A stretch of 64,000 nt of DNA from Papio anubis. Taxonomy: Eukaryota > Chordata > Mammalia > Primates > Cercopithecidae. The position numbers and the translations under genes were made by a program. The notes beneath the pieces are model-generated. The model was not told the DNA's origin. It did no database searches and saw only the letters and a list, made by a program, of their open reading frames with translations. The DNA lies in the NCBI RefSeq assembly GCF_008728515.1, contig NC_044991.1, positions 40,132,968-40,196,967 of the forward strand. The letters are read 5' to 3'. Of the stretch, positions 44,964-56,146 are shown piece after piece (within the stretch, counting starts at the first letter, position 1; each line of letters begins with the position of its first letter).

Positions 44964-47455
44964 CTGCCAAAAGAGTGGAAAAATACAAGATAAAAATGGA
45001 AAGGCCTGAGGGAAAATGAGTAGGTGAAGAAACGCTTTTAAGTGTAGGCAGTTAGTTATGGAAACTGGAGAAATCAGAGACTGAGGCTGAGACATTGCAA
45101 CACCTAGCAACAGCTGGAAACAGAATGACATTTTGCTGCTGATCAAAACATTCACAAGACCAAGGAAATCGATAGTATTTTGGGCGTTTTTTATTTTTCT
45201 TTGAAGCAAAGGGTCAATGGGGATATTACTATTGTCAGCTTTATTATTTATAACTCGCTTACCTTTAAGTATGTCAAACATTTCAATATCCAACACTATG
45301 ATAACCTTGAATAAATACAGAACAAAATAAATTTTGTTTTTAAAACTAGATGTTATCTTGTACCTCCCCAAAACCTGTAAAAATTCCTTACTAAGCCTGC
45401 TAAATTACGTGTACAAACATGAAATATTAAGAATGTAATGATAAAACCTGAGGCCCTTGTATAGACCTTCTGAATCCCAAAGTCCACCTTCTGTCTCTCT
45501 AAAACTGGCAGAATTAGCTTCTTAGAACTGAGATTTCTACATTCAGCTTTGACCTAATCTTAGGGGAAAAGAGTAACAATCATTCTATCAACACAAGGCA
45601 AGTCCTTAGATTATTTAATCAGCTACACAGAGTAAGGTGTCCCAAAAGTCATATCATTTAAGAACTTACTTTTTAATAAAGAAGGCACTGAAATACTGAA
45701 GTTGATAGAGTCCTTGAGATTTATAACCCATGGTTCTCTCAGGCCTCTAAGAACTCCTCTGTTGACCGTCATCTGATAGCTACCTGCTTTCTCTGCTTAA
45801 CTTCCATGTGTATCCATAGGAATTTTTAGGTGAAGAGAGCACTTACTAGTATGCCAGGGACAAGAGCACCTTGTAAATTTTTAAAGCAAATTTTGAGGGG
45901 TCATGTTAGTGTTTGCAAGATTGCAAATATACGTGATCTCACCGTGGCCATCATTGAGTATCAGCGACTGTGCGCCACCTATGTTTGGGCCTTCAGGTGT
46001 ATGGTCTGGCTGGAGGGGAAGGTGCCCACCTGCAAAGATGAACCACTCCTCCACTGGCCTCGCAAACACTCAGCAGGGACTGACTCTGTACAGCCCTCAT
46101 GCTGGGCACCAAGGACACACACACACAAGGACAAAGTACTACTGCTGCCCTGTCTTCAGGCCCTTACCAGTGACAGATAAGGCAGCAAATCCTCTAAGTG
46201 CTCTCCTAGGTTAAAAAGACGCATACTGAGAGATCTCAACTCTTGGGTGGGATGGGGCAGAGAAAGGGAGTACTGTAGAAATAACTGAGAAACTCTCAAG
46301 AGAAAACCACCACCCAAAGTAGCACATATTAATTACTCAGTGAGTGATTTACACAGTCACCGCCTAAGGAGAGAAGGAAAGCAATTTCTAGGAAAACGGT
46401 TCTCAAGGTTCCTGCCAACATTTGGGAATTATTAAGCAAGTTTCATTAAAAATTGGAGAAACAACTTTTATCATCTTCATCTCCTCTTTAAAAGGAATCT
46501 TGCCTGCATAACATATAATCCTCCATACCAAATGGTTTCTAAGTAAAAGTTGACTAAAAAAACTCTAGGGGAAAAAAATCCTTGCATGTTTTTTGATGTT
46601 GGTGTATGGTGTGTTTTCTTCAAAGGTGATACAAATATATCAAAGGATGAATTATAATTCAATACTAGAATCAAATCTTAGAAGGTTCATATCAGCCTTA
46701 TACAGTGATCGTAAAATTAAAAACTATCAGCAATAATAAAATATGTAGCTAGGCGTGGTGGCTCATGCCCATAATCCTAGCACTTGGGAGGCTGAGGTGG
46801 GAGGATTGCTTGAACCCAGGAGTTCAAGTACAGACCAGGCAACACAGTGAGACCCTGTCCCTACAAAAACTCAGCCAGGCATGGTAGTGTGCGCCTGTGG
46901 TCCTGGCTACCCAGAAGGCTGAGGCGGGAAAATCACTTGAGCCCAGGAGGTTGAGGCTGCAGTGAGCTATGATTGTGCCACTCCAGCCTGGGTGACAGAA
47001 TGAGACCCTGTCTCAAAATATATATATAAATTCTTATTGATACAGTTGTGCTAAAATGTTTACAAATATTTTAAAAAACAAAAATAATAGTCCTACCCTC
47101 ACTTCTCTGAGTTGCGAAGGTGATGATCCTAAGAGCAGTAGCTATTACTAATATGAATAGTCTACCCTAAAGCTCTTGCTTTTGGTGTTTTCTCATTTTA
47201 TTTACTACACATGTTCACAAACTGGTTTCTATGAAAGCTGGGTCTAAATAATAATCTTATTTTACAGGGTCGGAGATTTTTGTCTGTGTGCTTTGACAAC
47301 CTCATGAATGCTGATGACTGGCTTTCTTCACTTGGTTTCCAAGGAAACCATTCCATTGGGCCATGCTGGGAAGGGCTAGCTTAGCTTCATTCCTCCTCCA
47401 GGTTGTTCAGGGGAGCCCAGACACAGGTGATAAATCATAAACATAGACAACTTAC
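44964..47455 (-). other. KAT14 last intron
   Basis: 2.49-kb intron with GT at 47455-47454 (GTAAGT donor) and AG at 44965-44964. One Alu at 46747. The frames at 45830-46214 match nothing. Confidence 0.9.
46747..47030 (+). repeat. Alu in the KAT14 last intron, antisense to the gene
   Basis: Old-type dimer (GAGGATTGCTTGAACCCAGG), tail changed to ATATATATAAA. Confidence 0.9.
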
Positions 47456-47646
47456 CTGAATCAGATGATAGATCATGAAAGTTGCAATTCCTGCTCTTCT
47501 CCATTCAGGGTGGACAAAGAGAAATGAAATGTAAGCTTCATTGTATTTCACGTCGGGAACCATGAAGCCAAAGGCAATGATGACTTTCTTATAAAGAACA
47601 ACAACACTGAAGTCTGGGTACTGCAGACACTCAGACAGGTCAATGC
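47456..47646 (-). CDS. KAT14: KAT14 penultimate exon (GNAT acetyl-CoA-binding core)
   Basis: 191 bp. The first two bases complete a glycine codon begun in the exon at 48963; 63 full codons follow, IDLSECLQYPDFS to FMIYHLIQ, ending in phase 0. It carries the heart of the GNAT fold: strands VVVLYKKVIIAFGFMV and NEAYISFLFVHPEW, then the motif A loop RRAGIA (47483-47500), the R/Q-x-x-G-x-G/A pyrophosphate-binding signature with alanine last, and the helix TFMIYHLIQ. Acceptor TTTCTTTTCTTAG is strong and donor CAG/GTAAGT is consensus. All motif residues expected for cofactor binding are present, so this copy looks functional and is not a processed pseudogene. Confidence 0.96.
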
Positions 47647-48962
47647 CTAAGAAAAGAAACCATCAGAGACTCAAACCACATGCCTTTGAGAATTAAGGAA
47701 CACCAAGCTGTTCAGCATGTACATATGGCTACACCTGCATGCTAAAAAAAAAAAAAAAAAAACACCAAAACTGGAGGTAACATAGATACCACACATCCAG
47801 ATCATAAAAATAAGAGTGAATTTTAGAAAACATTGAAATTAACATAGTATTTTCTAAGTACATATATTAAAAGAAGAGTGGCAGAATAGGGTAGGTAGCA
47901 GTGCACAGGTTCAGAATTGGACACAGCTGGCTTTGAACTCAGCCTCCTCTACCATGTGTGGCTTGGCACATTTCAAAATGTCTCAGAGACTCCGTTCCTG
48001 CAATGCGTAACATGAAGAGCACACCTAGACCTGACAGGGTTGAATAAAGATCCCCCCGAGCGTGTTCTATCACATCCTTTACCCCACACACATATAATTT
48101 ATAAGCTCTTTTGTACAAACGATACTTTTCACAAAAAATAAGTAAAATATGGTTCTATGCATAATGTATGGAAGGCACCTAACATAAGGGCAGGAAGCAG
48201 AAGATGATCCCAGAATGTTACTTTTGGCTCAATATGACTCCCAAAAGAGTGAGTGCAGCTCTGCCACCACATGCACGGTTATGTGATTATGTGACAATAA
48301 AGATGACACAGCTCTAATCTTGATGAAATCGTATCTAACACCTGAAAGGTACGTATTATTTCCTTTAGGTTTCAAGGCAGCATGGGAAAGCAGATCCACA
48401 AAGAACAGTTTATATTTAGCAATGAAAATGTGTTCCTTTAACTAATGACTTTGGTCTTCAGAGGCAATTTTGTTAAGGCTGATAAAATGACAAATTATAC
48501 CGGGCCTACCCTTATTCTCAAAGTCTGTGATCAGGGTATTTGGCTTTTAAAAAACACCTTCTGGCTGTACTAACACTCTCTAAGGAACAGCTAAATAAAC
48601 ATAAAGAATTATTAAGCCAAAACCAAAAGTGTCCAAACACGCCCAAGCTACCAGTCTGTGTATCTTTGATAGACATTACCTGGTATCTAAATATATGCAG
48701 AAGCAAAACAGGATGAATCTTTTACTCTGGAAGCAGAGACAAACAGGGAAGAGAAACAAACAAAAACACTGTTTATTGCTGGCTTCTTCTAGATTTTAGG
48801 AAAACAAGAGGTATTTGTATTTTAGTATTTCTATATTAGCAGAGACAAACTAAATGAAATCATAAATAAAAATCTTAAGGCTATCACATAAACTAACTTT
48901 AAAAATTGCTAGAATGGACTGTACAGAAAAATGACCTGCCTGGTTTGGGAGGGGGAACATAC
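47647..48962 (-). other. KAT14 intron
   Basis: 1.3-kb intron without recognised interspersed repeats, apart from an A tract at about 47743-47762. The donor is CTG/GTATGT. Confidence 0.9.
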
Positions 48963-49138
48963 CAGGCCAAAAAAACTCCTGACACATGGAGTTGATCGTT
49001 GGGATGTGATTTGGCCGCACATAACAGTAATCGAGAGGCGCGTCGGGCTCCGGCGTCCAGTGAGGGTCGCTCCTGTGCAGGTGGGAACGAATCTGTGACA
49101 GGAGCTGCAGTTTGGGTGGCTTTGTTTCATAATCACGC
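48963..49138 (-). CDS. KAT14: KAT14 exon (start of GNAT domain)
   Basis: 176 bp. Its first base completes an arginine codon from the exon at 50399; 58 codons follow (RDYETKPPKLQLLSQIRSHL through MCQEFFWP), and the last base opens the next glycine codon. The segment includes a PPKLQLL linker and DYCYVRPNHIPTINSMCQEF, which looks like the first strand and helix of the acetyltransferase fold. The 3' splice site reads TACCGGAG/GCGTG: G at -3 and purine-rich final bases, weak compared with the other exons. The frame fit to both neighbours nevertheless forces this boundary. The donor is CTG/GTATGT. The exon has several CpGs (49030-49060). Confidence 0.93.
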
Positions 49139-50398
49139 CTCCGGTACCACAGAAGATAAACAAATTCAAGTCAAGAAAAATACCTGGTATTATTCCTAGT
49201 TTTTGACTCGTGTAAACTCTTTGATCTGCTTGAAACTTTAAAGTAACCTGCACTGTTTTACACGAAGTTGGCTTGATTACAGCTATACTTTTATGTATGA
49301 AACCTAAAATTCACTCTGAACATTCATCAGGCTAAAGCCCTCTGTACCCACCAGGTGCCTTCATGAACAAAGTGAGGAAACAGAAACAGCATCAGATTCA
49401 CCCCGAGGAGTCAGACATGAGGATGCATCTCCAGTGCCTTGGAGGCCAGAAGAGGGAACATTCAACTTTGTGGGGCATTTGGGGAACACCAGAGACAAAG
49501 TGAGCTTGGAGCAGGCTCATAAACAGCTTCTCACTGTGCCTGCCCAGGAATGTGGTGCTGGCATGGAGGGTGAGGGTGATCATGGAGCTGCAGGGCAGTT
49601 GGAGTGCAATGAGTGCAATAATGTGCTCTCATTTACAGTGCCAGACACTGCTGGGACCTCTCTAGCAAGCTCAGCTTCCATTTCATTGCCTGGACAATGA
49701 GATTCATTATTGGAAACTGTTTCATATACATCCAGTCTAGATGGAGGCTCAACTGAGACGTCTTTCACATTTTTTCACTTCAGACTACTAAAAATATACA
49801 ACTTTAGTATTTAAAATAACATAATGAGGGCCGGGCCCAGTGGCTCACGCCTGTGATCCCAGCACTTTGGGAGGCCAAGCCGGGCGGATCACTTGAGGTC
49901 AGGAGTTCAAGACCAGCTTGGCCAACATGGTGAAACCCTGTCTCTGCTAAAAATACAAAAATTACCTGGGCTTGGTGGTGCATGCCTATAATCCCAGCTA
50001 CTCAGAAGGCTGAGGCAAGAGAATTCCCTGAACCCCGGAGGCGGAGGTTACAGTGAGCCAAGATTGCACCACTGCACCCCAGCCTGGGTGACAGGGCGAG
50101 AGTCTGTCTCAAAAAATAATAATAATAATAAAATAATGATTATGATAATCACAAAGCAATCTTTCAGTTAATTTATTCTTGCTTTTTAAGTTTCTTTCAA
50201 AGGACCATGTTCTCTGTAAAAAAGTAGAGTTGAAACAAGCAAAGGACAAAACTGGAGGTGAAGCACAGAACTCAGTCCTTGCCAATGCTGCTCACAGTTT
50301 GTGATCTTTATTCTCTCCAACAGGAGAATAGGGCACAGAAACCACAATCATTATCTCTTATGACACACCTGACATCACATCTCTAGTTCTCCATATAC
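49139..50398 (-). other. KAT14 intron
   Basis: 1.26-kb intron with one Alu (49829) and otherwise unclassified sequence. The 88-codon frame at 49434-49700 on the plus strand has no domain. Confidence 0.88.
49829..50140 (+). repeat. Alu in a KAT14 intron, antisense to the gene
   Basis: Near-consensus start GGCCGGGCCCAGTGG, tail replaced by (AAT)n at about 50116-50135. Confidence 0.93.
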
Positions 50399-50535
50399 CT
50401 GATATAAGGTTTCAAGATCCGAGAGGTATAAGGGCTGACAATACTCTGGTCCACAGCCATATCTTCTGATCCCACCAAGCGATACAAAAACTTGGTGGTC
50501 TGGTGTCGAAATCCCTTCCTGGATGGCAAGGAAGT
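50399..50535 (-). CDS. KAT14: KAT14 exon (basic linker before the GNAT domain)
   Basis: 137 bp. It starts in phase 0 with 45 codons (TSLPSRKGFRHQTTKFLYRL through SRILKPYI) and leaves AG to be completed as arginine by the next exon. The basic SRKGFRHQTTK stretch precedes the acetyltransferase fold; its role is not known to me beyond being conserved KAT14 sequence. The acceptor is GTTTCTTTCTCATAG and the donor CAG/GTATAT. A different frame (50375-50563) stays open for 62 codons and would mislead; only the phase-0 frame joins downstream KAT14 sequence. By total length (225 residues from here to the stop, about 782 in the human protein) this begins near residue 558. Confidence 0.94.
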
Positions 50536-50579
50536 CTATGAGAAAGAAACACTGGTTATACACAAATAAAATTACTCAG

Positions 50580-50884
50580 CCCAGGCGCAGTGGCTCACGC
50601 CTGCAATCCCAACACTTTGGGAGGCCAAGGCGGGCAGATCACAAGGTCAGAAGATCGAGACCATCCTGGCTAACACGGTAAAACCTCGTCTCTACTAAAA
50701 ATACAAAAATTAGCTGGCCGTGGTGGCAGGTGTGCCTGCAGTCCCAGCTACTTGGGAGGCCGAGGCAAGAGAATGGCATGAACCCAGGAGGTGGAGCTTG
50801 CAGTGAGCCGAGATCTCGCCACTGCACTCCAGCATGGGCGACAGAGAGAGACTCCGTCTCAAAAAAAAAGAAAAAAAAAAGAAA
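50580..50884 (+). repeat. Alu 44 nt upstream of a KAT14 acceptor
   Basis: AAAATTACTCAG (50568-50579) and AAAATTACTCTG after the tail form the duplication. Its 5' end lies 44 bases from the exon at 50535. Confidence 0.94.
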
Positions 50885-51322
50885 AAAAATTACTCTGAGG
50901 ATTGGTTAATTTCCATATAATTAGTATCATATTTTTATGTGTCAAAAAGTAGGTCTTTTTGTATTACTTATTTGGAAAGCTCAAACTTCAATACAAAGTT
51001 TGTAGACACCTTTGCATAAAACTAGACATAAAAAACTAACCCCAGCTGTTTAAAATCAAAATAGTAATTTTAAAATTATGAAATCATTAAAAAATTTTTT
51101 TAATTCATTACAGTGAGAGAGATGCAGGATTGAACCCTGGATTTGCAGCTTCTCTAGGCTTCACTTTGTCTATATTATGCCTTCAACCCATTCACTAAAT
51201 ATTAACCAGCACTAGTATCAAGTAGGTAACACACACATGGGTCATATTATATGATCACTCTGTTATCCAAAGAGCCACTGGGGCCAACTACTACTGTATA
51301 TAGAATTTTTGAAATACATCTC

Positions 51323-51677
51323 TGATATGGTTTGGCTCTGTGTTCCCAGACAAATCTCATCTTGAATTGTACTCCCTTAATTCCTTTGTGTTGTGGGAGG
51401 GACCTGGTGGGAGATAATTTGAATCATGGGGGCAGTTCCCACCATACTGTTCTCGTGGTAGTGAATAAGCCTCACGAGATCTGAGGGTTTATCAGGGGTT
51501 TCTGCTTTTGCATCTTCCTCATTTGTTTCTTGCCACTGCACTCTAAGAAGTGTGTTTCGCCTCCTGCCATGATGCTGAGGCCTACCCAGCCATGTGGAAC
51601 TGTAAGTCCAATTAAACTTCTTTTTCTTCCCAGTCTTGGGTATGTCTTTATCAGCAGCATGAAAACGGACTAATATA
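51323..51677 (+). repeat. MaLR 5' LTR
   Basis: 355 bp, with GAATAAGCCTCACGAGATCT and ATGTCTTTATCAGCAGCATG in family order. It carries the ATTAAA-type poly(A) word at about 51610. Confidence 0.93.
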
Positions 51678-52080
51678 ATAAATTGGTACCAGGAGTGGGG
51701 TGTTGCTGAAAAAATATCTGAAAATGTGGAAATGACTTTGGAACTGGGTATAAGGCAGAGGCTGAAACAGTTTGGAGGGCTCATAAGAAGACAGGAAAAT
51801 GTGGGAAAGTTTGGAACTTCCTAGAGATTTGTTGAATGGCTTTGACAAAAATGCTGACAGTGATATGAACAATAAGGTCCAGGCTGAGGTGGTCTCAGAT
51901 AGAGATAAGGAACTTGTTGGGAATTGGAGCAAAGGTGACTCTTATTATGTTTTAGCAAAGAGACTGGCGGCATTTTGTCCCTGCCCTAGAGATCTGTGGA
52001 ACTCTGAATTTGAGAGAGATGATTTAGGGTATCTGGTGGAAGAAATTTTTAAGCAGCAGAGCATTCAAGAGGTGACTTGA

Positions 52081-52378
52081 AGGACAGGCATGGTGGCTCA
52101 TGCCTGTAATCCTAGCACTATGGGAGACTGAGGTGGGCGGATCACCTGGGGTCAGGAGTTCAAGACCAGCTTGGCCAACATAGTGAAACCCTGTCTCTAC
52201 TAAAAATACAAAACTTAGCCAGGCATAGTGGCACACACCTGTAATCCCAGCTACTTGGGAGGCTGAGGCAAGAGAATCACTTGAACCTGGGAGGCAGAGG
52301 TTGCAGTGAGCCAAGATCGCACCACTGTACTCCAGCCTGGACAACAGAGCAAGACTCTGTCTCAAAAAAAAAAAAAAA
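52081..52378 (+). repeat. Alu inside the MaLR provirus
   Basis: Interrupts the internal region; GTGACTT before and GTGATTT after the tail of 15 A are the diverged duplication. Confidence 0.93.
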
Positions 52379-53474
52379 GTGATTTGGGTGCTGTTAAAAG
52401 CATCCATTTTAAAAGGGAAACAAGACATGAAAGTTCAGAAAATGTGCAGCCTGACAATGCAGTAGAAAAGAAAAACCCATTTTTTGAGGAGAAATTCAAG
52501 CTGGCTGCAGAAATTTGCATAAGTAACAAGGAGCCGAATGTTAATCCCCAAGACAATCTCCAGGGCATGCCATAGGTATTCATGGCAGCCCCTCCCATCA
52601 TAGACCTGGAAGCCTAGAAGGCAGCCTGGGGACTTGCTGCCCTGCACCCCAGCCGCTCCAGTCATTGCTAAAAGGGGCCAAGAAACAGCTCGGCCCATGG
52701 TTTCAGAGGGTGCAAGCCTCAAACCTTGGCAGCTTCCACTTCGTGTTGAGCCTGAGGGTGCACAGAAGTCAAGAATTGAGGTTTGGGAACCTCCACCTAG
52801 ATTTCAGAAGATGGATGGAAACACCTGGATGCCCAGGCAAAAGTTTGCTGCCAGGGCGGGGCCCTTATAGAAAATCTCTGCTAGGGCAGTGCAGAGCCCC
52901 CCACAGAGTCCCTACTGGGGCACTGCCAGTGGAGCTGCGAGAAGAGGGCCACTGTCCTTCAGACCCAAGAATGGCAGATCCACCGACAGCTTGCACTGTG
53001 CAATTGGAAAAGTTGCAGACACTCAATGCCAGCCCATGAAAGCAGCCAGGAGGAGGGCTATACCCTGCAAAGCCACAGGGGTGGAGCTGCCTAAGACTTT
53101 GGGAACCTACCTCTTGCATCAGTGTGACCTGGATGTAAGATAAGGAGTTGAAGGAGATCATTTTAGATCATTTAGAATTTGCCCTGCTGTAATTCAAGCT
53201 TGCATGGGCCCTGTAACCCCTTTGTTTTGGCCTCCCATGTAGAACTGCTGTATTTACCCAATACCTGTACCCCTATTGTATCTAGGAAGTAACTAGCTTG
53301 CTTTTGATTTTACAGGCTCATAGGCGGAAGGGACTTGCCTTGTCTCAGATAAGACTTGGGACTGTGGACTTCTGGGTTAATGCTGAAATGAGTTAAGACT
53401 TTGGGGGACTGTTGGGAAGGCATGATTGGTTTTGAAATGTGAAGACATGAGATTTGGAGAGGCCAGGGGTGGAA

Positions 53475-53830
53475 TGATATGGTTTGGCTCTGTGTCTCCA
53501 CTCAAATCTCATCTTGAATTGTATTCCCATAATTCCCACATGGTGTGGGAAAGACCCAGTGGGAGATAATTTGAATCATGGGGGTAGTTTCCACCATACT
53601 GTTCTCATGGTAGTGAATAAGTCTCACGAGATCTGATGGTTTTATCAGGGGTTTCCGCTTTTGCATCTTTCTCATTTTTCTTTTGCCACCACGATGTAAG
53701 AAGTGCCTTTTGCCTCCCACCATGATTCTGAGGCCTCCCTAGCCAGGTGGGACTCTAAGTCCAATTAAACTTCTTTTTCGTCGCAATCTCAGGTATGTCT
53801 TTATCAGCAGTGTGAAAATAGACTAATATA
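53475..53830 (+). repeat. MaLR 3' LTR
   Basis: 356 bp, collinear with the 5' LTR (GAATAAGTCTCACGAGATCT, ATGTCTTTATCAGCAGTGTG) with scattered substitutions. Confidence 0.93.
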
Positions 53831-53835
53831 ATCTC

Positions 53836-54369
53836 TTTTCTAGTGAATATATTCAACAAAAATGGGAGTGATGTAGAATATCATCCCTAAAATAAATTTC
53901 AGTAGCACAGAGGTCCTATCAGGGGTTCAGTGAGGAAGAGGTCTCTGTTCCCTAGGAAGGTATTCTAACAGACTTGGTGGATTTTATGTATTTCCTTTCA
54001 AACCCCAAGAGCTGGACTGGAAATATGTTGTTCTTCAGTGACTGCCGCTCCAGGGCTCTCAGTCATGTACTAACAGAACATGTGCAATTAGGGCTTCATA
54101 GCAAAGAAATCAGATGGAAGATTAAAAGGCACATTTATAAAGTTGTTTGCGAAGGGTTGGATGAAGTTTAAAAACCTGAGCTGTTTTTGTAGAATCAGTT
54201 TGCTCTTAACCTAGAAAATAACTTTGTTAAAAGAAAAGAGCAAGATTCCTTCCATTATAATTTGCTTTCATACCTTCCCAAACTGGACACCAAAATTTTC
54301 AAAGGCCAACTTTGAATTCTTCCAAGGCTTAAAGTCAGTTTCAAGGTAAAACTGAAAAGTGTGGTATGT
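53836..54369. other. Unclassified intronic spacer
   Basis: No exon joining KAT14 and no repeat family recognised. Confidence 0.5.
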
Positions 54370-54835
54370 AATTTCTAAATACAGCCACTAACAATTCCTC
54401 CATCCCTACAGGTGTAAGTGGCTCCTCATACCAAAAGGCATGATAAATTTCCCCTCCCCCTGAAGCTGGGTGGACCTTGTGAATGGCTCTGACCAATCAG
54501 AAAGTAGCAGAAATAACTTTCTGGGACATTTGAGTCTAGATCTTAAGACAACTGGTGGCTTGCTTCCACTTTCTTCCTCCTGGAGTCAGCTAGACCAGTT
54601 AATGACTAGAGGCCACAGGGAGATGGACTCTGGAGGAACAGAGGTTCTCCTGGTCATTCCAATCCCAAACTAGCTCCCAGGTTAATGCAGCACGAGTGAC
54701 CCCAGCCTTCAGCCTACTAAGTAAAGAACCACCCAGTAGTACCCACTCAATCCACAGGATCAGAAAAAAGATACAGGTATCAAAAGCCACTAAGTTTTGG
54801 AGTGGTTTATAATGCAGCAACAGATAACTGAAACA
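54370..54835 (+). mobile_element. MLT1-type MaLR LTR, diverged
   Basis: Ends with AGCCACTAAGTTTTGGAGTG then GCAGCAACAGATAACTGAAA, a standard MLT1 3' terminus. Upstream TGACCAATCAGAAAGTAGCA fits the same LTR class. Confidence 0.7.
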
Positions 54836-54999
54836 CCAGCCACTGAACTACTTACTGCACTGCACAGAATACTCTCATTATCTGGTTAATGTCTCAAGGT
54901 AAGTTCTGGGGAGCTCTATCCAAGTTATACAGCCCCCTAACTTCTTCCCACTCTAGTGTAAACCGCTCCCAAAGCTGCCTGGATCCACTGCCTCCCATT

Positions 55000-55556
55000 G
55001 GTCTCTCTGCTCCCACTCTTACACCCATACTATCCACTCTCGACACAGAGGCCAGAGTCTTCTAAAAACACAAATTCACTTCCCTTGAGCAAAACTCCGA
55101 CATGGCTTCCTACCACATGTTCAGAACGCAGTTCAAACTCCTTACTTATGACCTGCAGGATCCTGCAGGATCTGGCCCCTGTCACCCCAGTGGCCTCATT
55201 AGCCACCAACCTGTTCCCTCTGCCATCACTAGGTTCCAGCCACATACACCAACCCAACTCCTGCTTCAGGGCCTGTGCCTGGGCCTTCCACCCTGACTCT
55301 TCATCACCCTGGCTCCTCCTTGTGGACTTAGTTCAAGTGCTGCCTCCTCAGAGAGGCTGTCCTGAACCCCCATAGAGCAGTGCTGCCCGCTACTCCTCCA
55401 CTGGCCCTGCGTTCACTCTGCATGATGTAATCTTATTTGCCTGGCGAGCTAGTTAATGTCAGCTCCCTGCTCAAGGATGTCCCCTGCCTAAGGACAGGGA
55501 CTTACTCTGTCTTAGTTCACAGCAGATCCCCTGCTAGAATAGCACTTGGCACTTTT
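55000..55556 (+). mobile_element. LINE2 3' region
   Basis: CTGCCTCCTCAGAGAGGCTG, TCAGCTCCCTGCTCAAGGA, AGGACAGGGACTTACTCTGT and ATAGCACTTGGCACTT follow the L2 3' end order. The 125-codon frame at 54998-55375 is L2-derived and starts without support. Confidence 0.75.
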
Positions 55557-55559
55557 TGG

Positions 55560-55859
55560 GTTTTTTTTTTTTTTTTTTTTTGAGACGAAGTCTCACTCTG
55601 TTGCCCAAGCTAGGATGCAGTGGCATCATCTCAGCTCACTGTAACCTCCACCTCCCGGATTCAAGCGATTCTCCTGCCTCAGTCTCCTGAACCGCTGGGA
55701 CTACAGGCACATACCACTAAGCCTGGCTAATTTTTGTATTTTTAGTAGAGACGGGGTTTCATTATGTTGGCCAGGCTGGTCTTGAACTCCTGACATCATG
55801 ATCTGCCCACCTCAGTCTCCCAAAGTGTGGGGATTACAGGCATGAGCCACCACACCCCG
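55560..55859 (-). repeat. Alu, first of a tandem pair
   Basis: T head of about 22, both arms, 3' end CACACCCCGC running straight into the next poly(T). Confidence 0.92.
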
Positions 55860-55860
<1 letters not shown>

Positions 55861-55891
<31 letters not shown>

Positions 55892-56146
55892 AGACAGTCT
55901 CATTCAGTTGCCCAGGCTGGAGTGCAGTGGCATGATCATGGCTCACTACAGCCTTGACCTCCTAGGCTCAAGCGATCCTCCCACCTCAGCCTCCTGAGTA
56001 GCACATGTCACCACACCTGGCTAATTTTTGTGTTTTTTTGGTAGAGACGAGGTTTCCTCATGTTGCCCAGGCTGGTCCCAAACTCCTGAGCTCAAGTGAT
56101 CTGTCTGCCTTGGTCTCCCAAAGTGCTGGGATTACAGGTTTGACCC
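55861..56146 (-). repeat. Alu, second of a tandem pair
   Basis: T head of about 30, the longest in the window, then an AluJ-like body (GATCATGGCTCACTACAGCC). It ends TTACAGGTTTGACCC without the usual terminal box. Confidence 0.9.

Larger units (their letters stand above)
51323..53830 (+). mobile_element. Complete two-LTR MaLR provirus (THE1/MST type), antisense to KAT14
   Basis: 5' LTR 51323-51677 and 3' LTR 53475-53830 start TGATATGGTTTGGCTCTGTG and end GACTAATATA. The 5-bp duplication ATCTC is exact at 51318-51322 and 53831-53835. The internal region opens with AAATTGGTACCAGGAGTGGG (typical of MaLR) and ends in a purine-rich tract GGAGAGGCCAGGGGTGGAA before the 3' LTR. The frame 51799-52080 is a decayed gag-like remnant. 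No polymerase or envelope frame exists, as usual for MaLRs, which depended on ERVL enzymes. Confidence 0.93.

Noticed and set aside
44964..45371. Upstream extension of the KAT14 last-exon frame (136 extra residues with an ATG)
   Set aside because: It is intronic: a good acceptor lies at 44964-44965 and the real preceding residues are encoded in the exon at 47456-47646.
48909..49253. 114-codon minus-strand frame over the exon at 48963
   Set aside because: Wrong frame and runs through both splice sites; the KAT14 frame reads RDYETKPPKL.
50375..50563. 62-codon minus-strand frame covering a KAT14 exon
   Set aside because: It is a different frame from KAT14. Only the frame reading TSLPSRKGF joins the downstream exons.
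51799..52080. 93-codon acidic frame as a novel small protein
   Set aside because: It lies in the MaLR internal region right after the 5' LTR; a gag-like remnant.
54998..55375. 125-codon plus-strand frame as a possible gene
   Set aside because: It overlaps LINE2 3' sequence, and no splice or start context supports it.
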